Below are positions 5,841 to 6,101 of a stretch of 6,101 bases of DNA, piece after piece. The DNA lies in NCBI GenBank assembly GCA_015486915.1, contig WFQS01000241.1, forward strand, positions 1 through 6,101. The letters are read 5' to 3'. Positions within the stretch are counted from its first letter, which is position 1; every line of letters begins with the position of its first letter. A model generated the notes under the pieces. That model had not been told where the DNA came from. It ran no database searches and was given only the letters and a program-made list of their open reading frames with translations. The translations under genes were made by a program, and so were the position numbers. This stretch comes from Desulfobacteraceae bacterium. GTDB taxonomy: Bacteria > Desulfobacterota > Desulfobacteria > Desulfobacterales > Desulfobacteraceae.

Positions 5841-6101
5841 ATTTAACCAGTAAGACCGATAATACCCCAGAAATAAAATTTTAAACTTATTAACAGGGGA
5901 TTTGCCCGGTTCTATAAATGAGAAAGTCTTTTTTCAATTCAGAATTATGATTAAATAAAGCATCCTTAAGCTTTTAAAAAATAAACACTTGTGGGTTCTG
6001 ATAAAACAATAAATGTTTAAAATATCAATAAAGTTAATATTCATAATTTTTATGATGTTAACCACATTTCAGGCTTGAGTTAAGTTTTTGATTTCCAGTA
6101 T
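5841..6101. other. AT-rich intergenic region without recognisable gene
   Basis: No convincing coding sequence is seen on either strand. Weak hairpins include ACCG/CCCC (5855-5858, 5865-5868) facing GGGG/CGGT (5896-5899, 5907-5910), AAAGC/GCTTT (5957-5961, 5970-5974) and CATAA-TTT-TTATG near 6041-6053. None has the shape of a strong terminator, though one may end the iron-sulfur gene transcript. A promoter for a gene beyond the window could lie here, but none is clear. Confidence 0.5.

Noticed and set aside
1..6101. CRISPR array, tRNA, rRNA, complete insertion sequence or toxin-antitoxin pair
   Set aside because: No regularly spaced repeats, cloverleaf-like segments, transposase-like proteins or paired small genes were seen on either strand.

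Overview
The window looks like chromosomal DNA from a strictly anaerobic, AT-leaning Gram-negative bacterium, most likely Desulfobacterota (Desulfobacteraceae-type). This is an inference from gene content: a short-chain 3-hydroxyacyl-CoA dehydrogenase tail, a sigma-54 activator with a Cys-bearing PAS domain, a Mut7-C family protein and a GlcF/HdrD-like iron-sulfur subunit. The style of the intergenic DNA also fits. No 16S or other marker gene is present.

Layout, all clear genes on the + strand: (1) 1-82, last 26 codons of a 3-hydroxybutyryl-CoA dehydrogenase-like gene. (2) 83-371, intergenic, mostly filled by a long nested inverted repeat (about 92-265) that could be a MITE-like or structured intergenic element, followed by a strong ribosome binding site. 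(3) 372-1571, an M24 (creatinase/Xaa-Pro peptidase fold) protein. It keeps all five metal ligands but lacks two histidines usually found around the active site. (4) 1572-1974, a gap that holds what appears to be a decayed minus-strand gene (one stop, one frameshift). (5) 1975-3456, a PAS / AAA+ / Fis-HTH sigma-54-dependent activator with a serine-rich, repeat-encoded linker. (6) 3534-4280, an N-terminal ubiquitin-like plus Mut7-C PIN-like nuclease protein with a C-terminal zinc ribbon. (7) A terminator-like hairpin and a palindrome-rich leader at 4301-4420. (8) 4443-5840, a GlcF/HdrD-like protein with two [4Fe-4S] motifs and two CCG domains. (9) 5841-6101, AT-rich DNA without a recognisable gene.

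The genes do not form an obvious single operon. Gaps of 77 to about 400 bp, candidate terminators and separate ribosome binding sites suggest mostly independent units. Plausible metabolic ties are the acyl-CoA dehydrogenase tail (fatty or aromatic acid oxidation) and the iron-sulfur electron-transfer subunit (2-hydroxyacid or disulfide redox chemistry). The activator could regulate a neighbour, but I could not find a convincing -24/-12 promoter in this window, so its target is unknown. I do not see a clearly new multi-gene system. The points most worth a second look are the nested inverted repeat, the altered M24 active site, the decayed minus-strand gene, the Cys-containing PAS sensor and the palindromic leader of the iron-sulfur gene.
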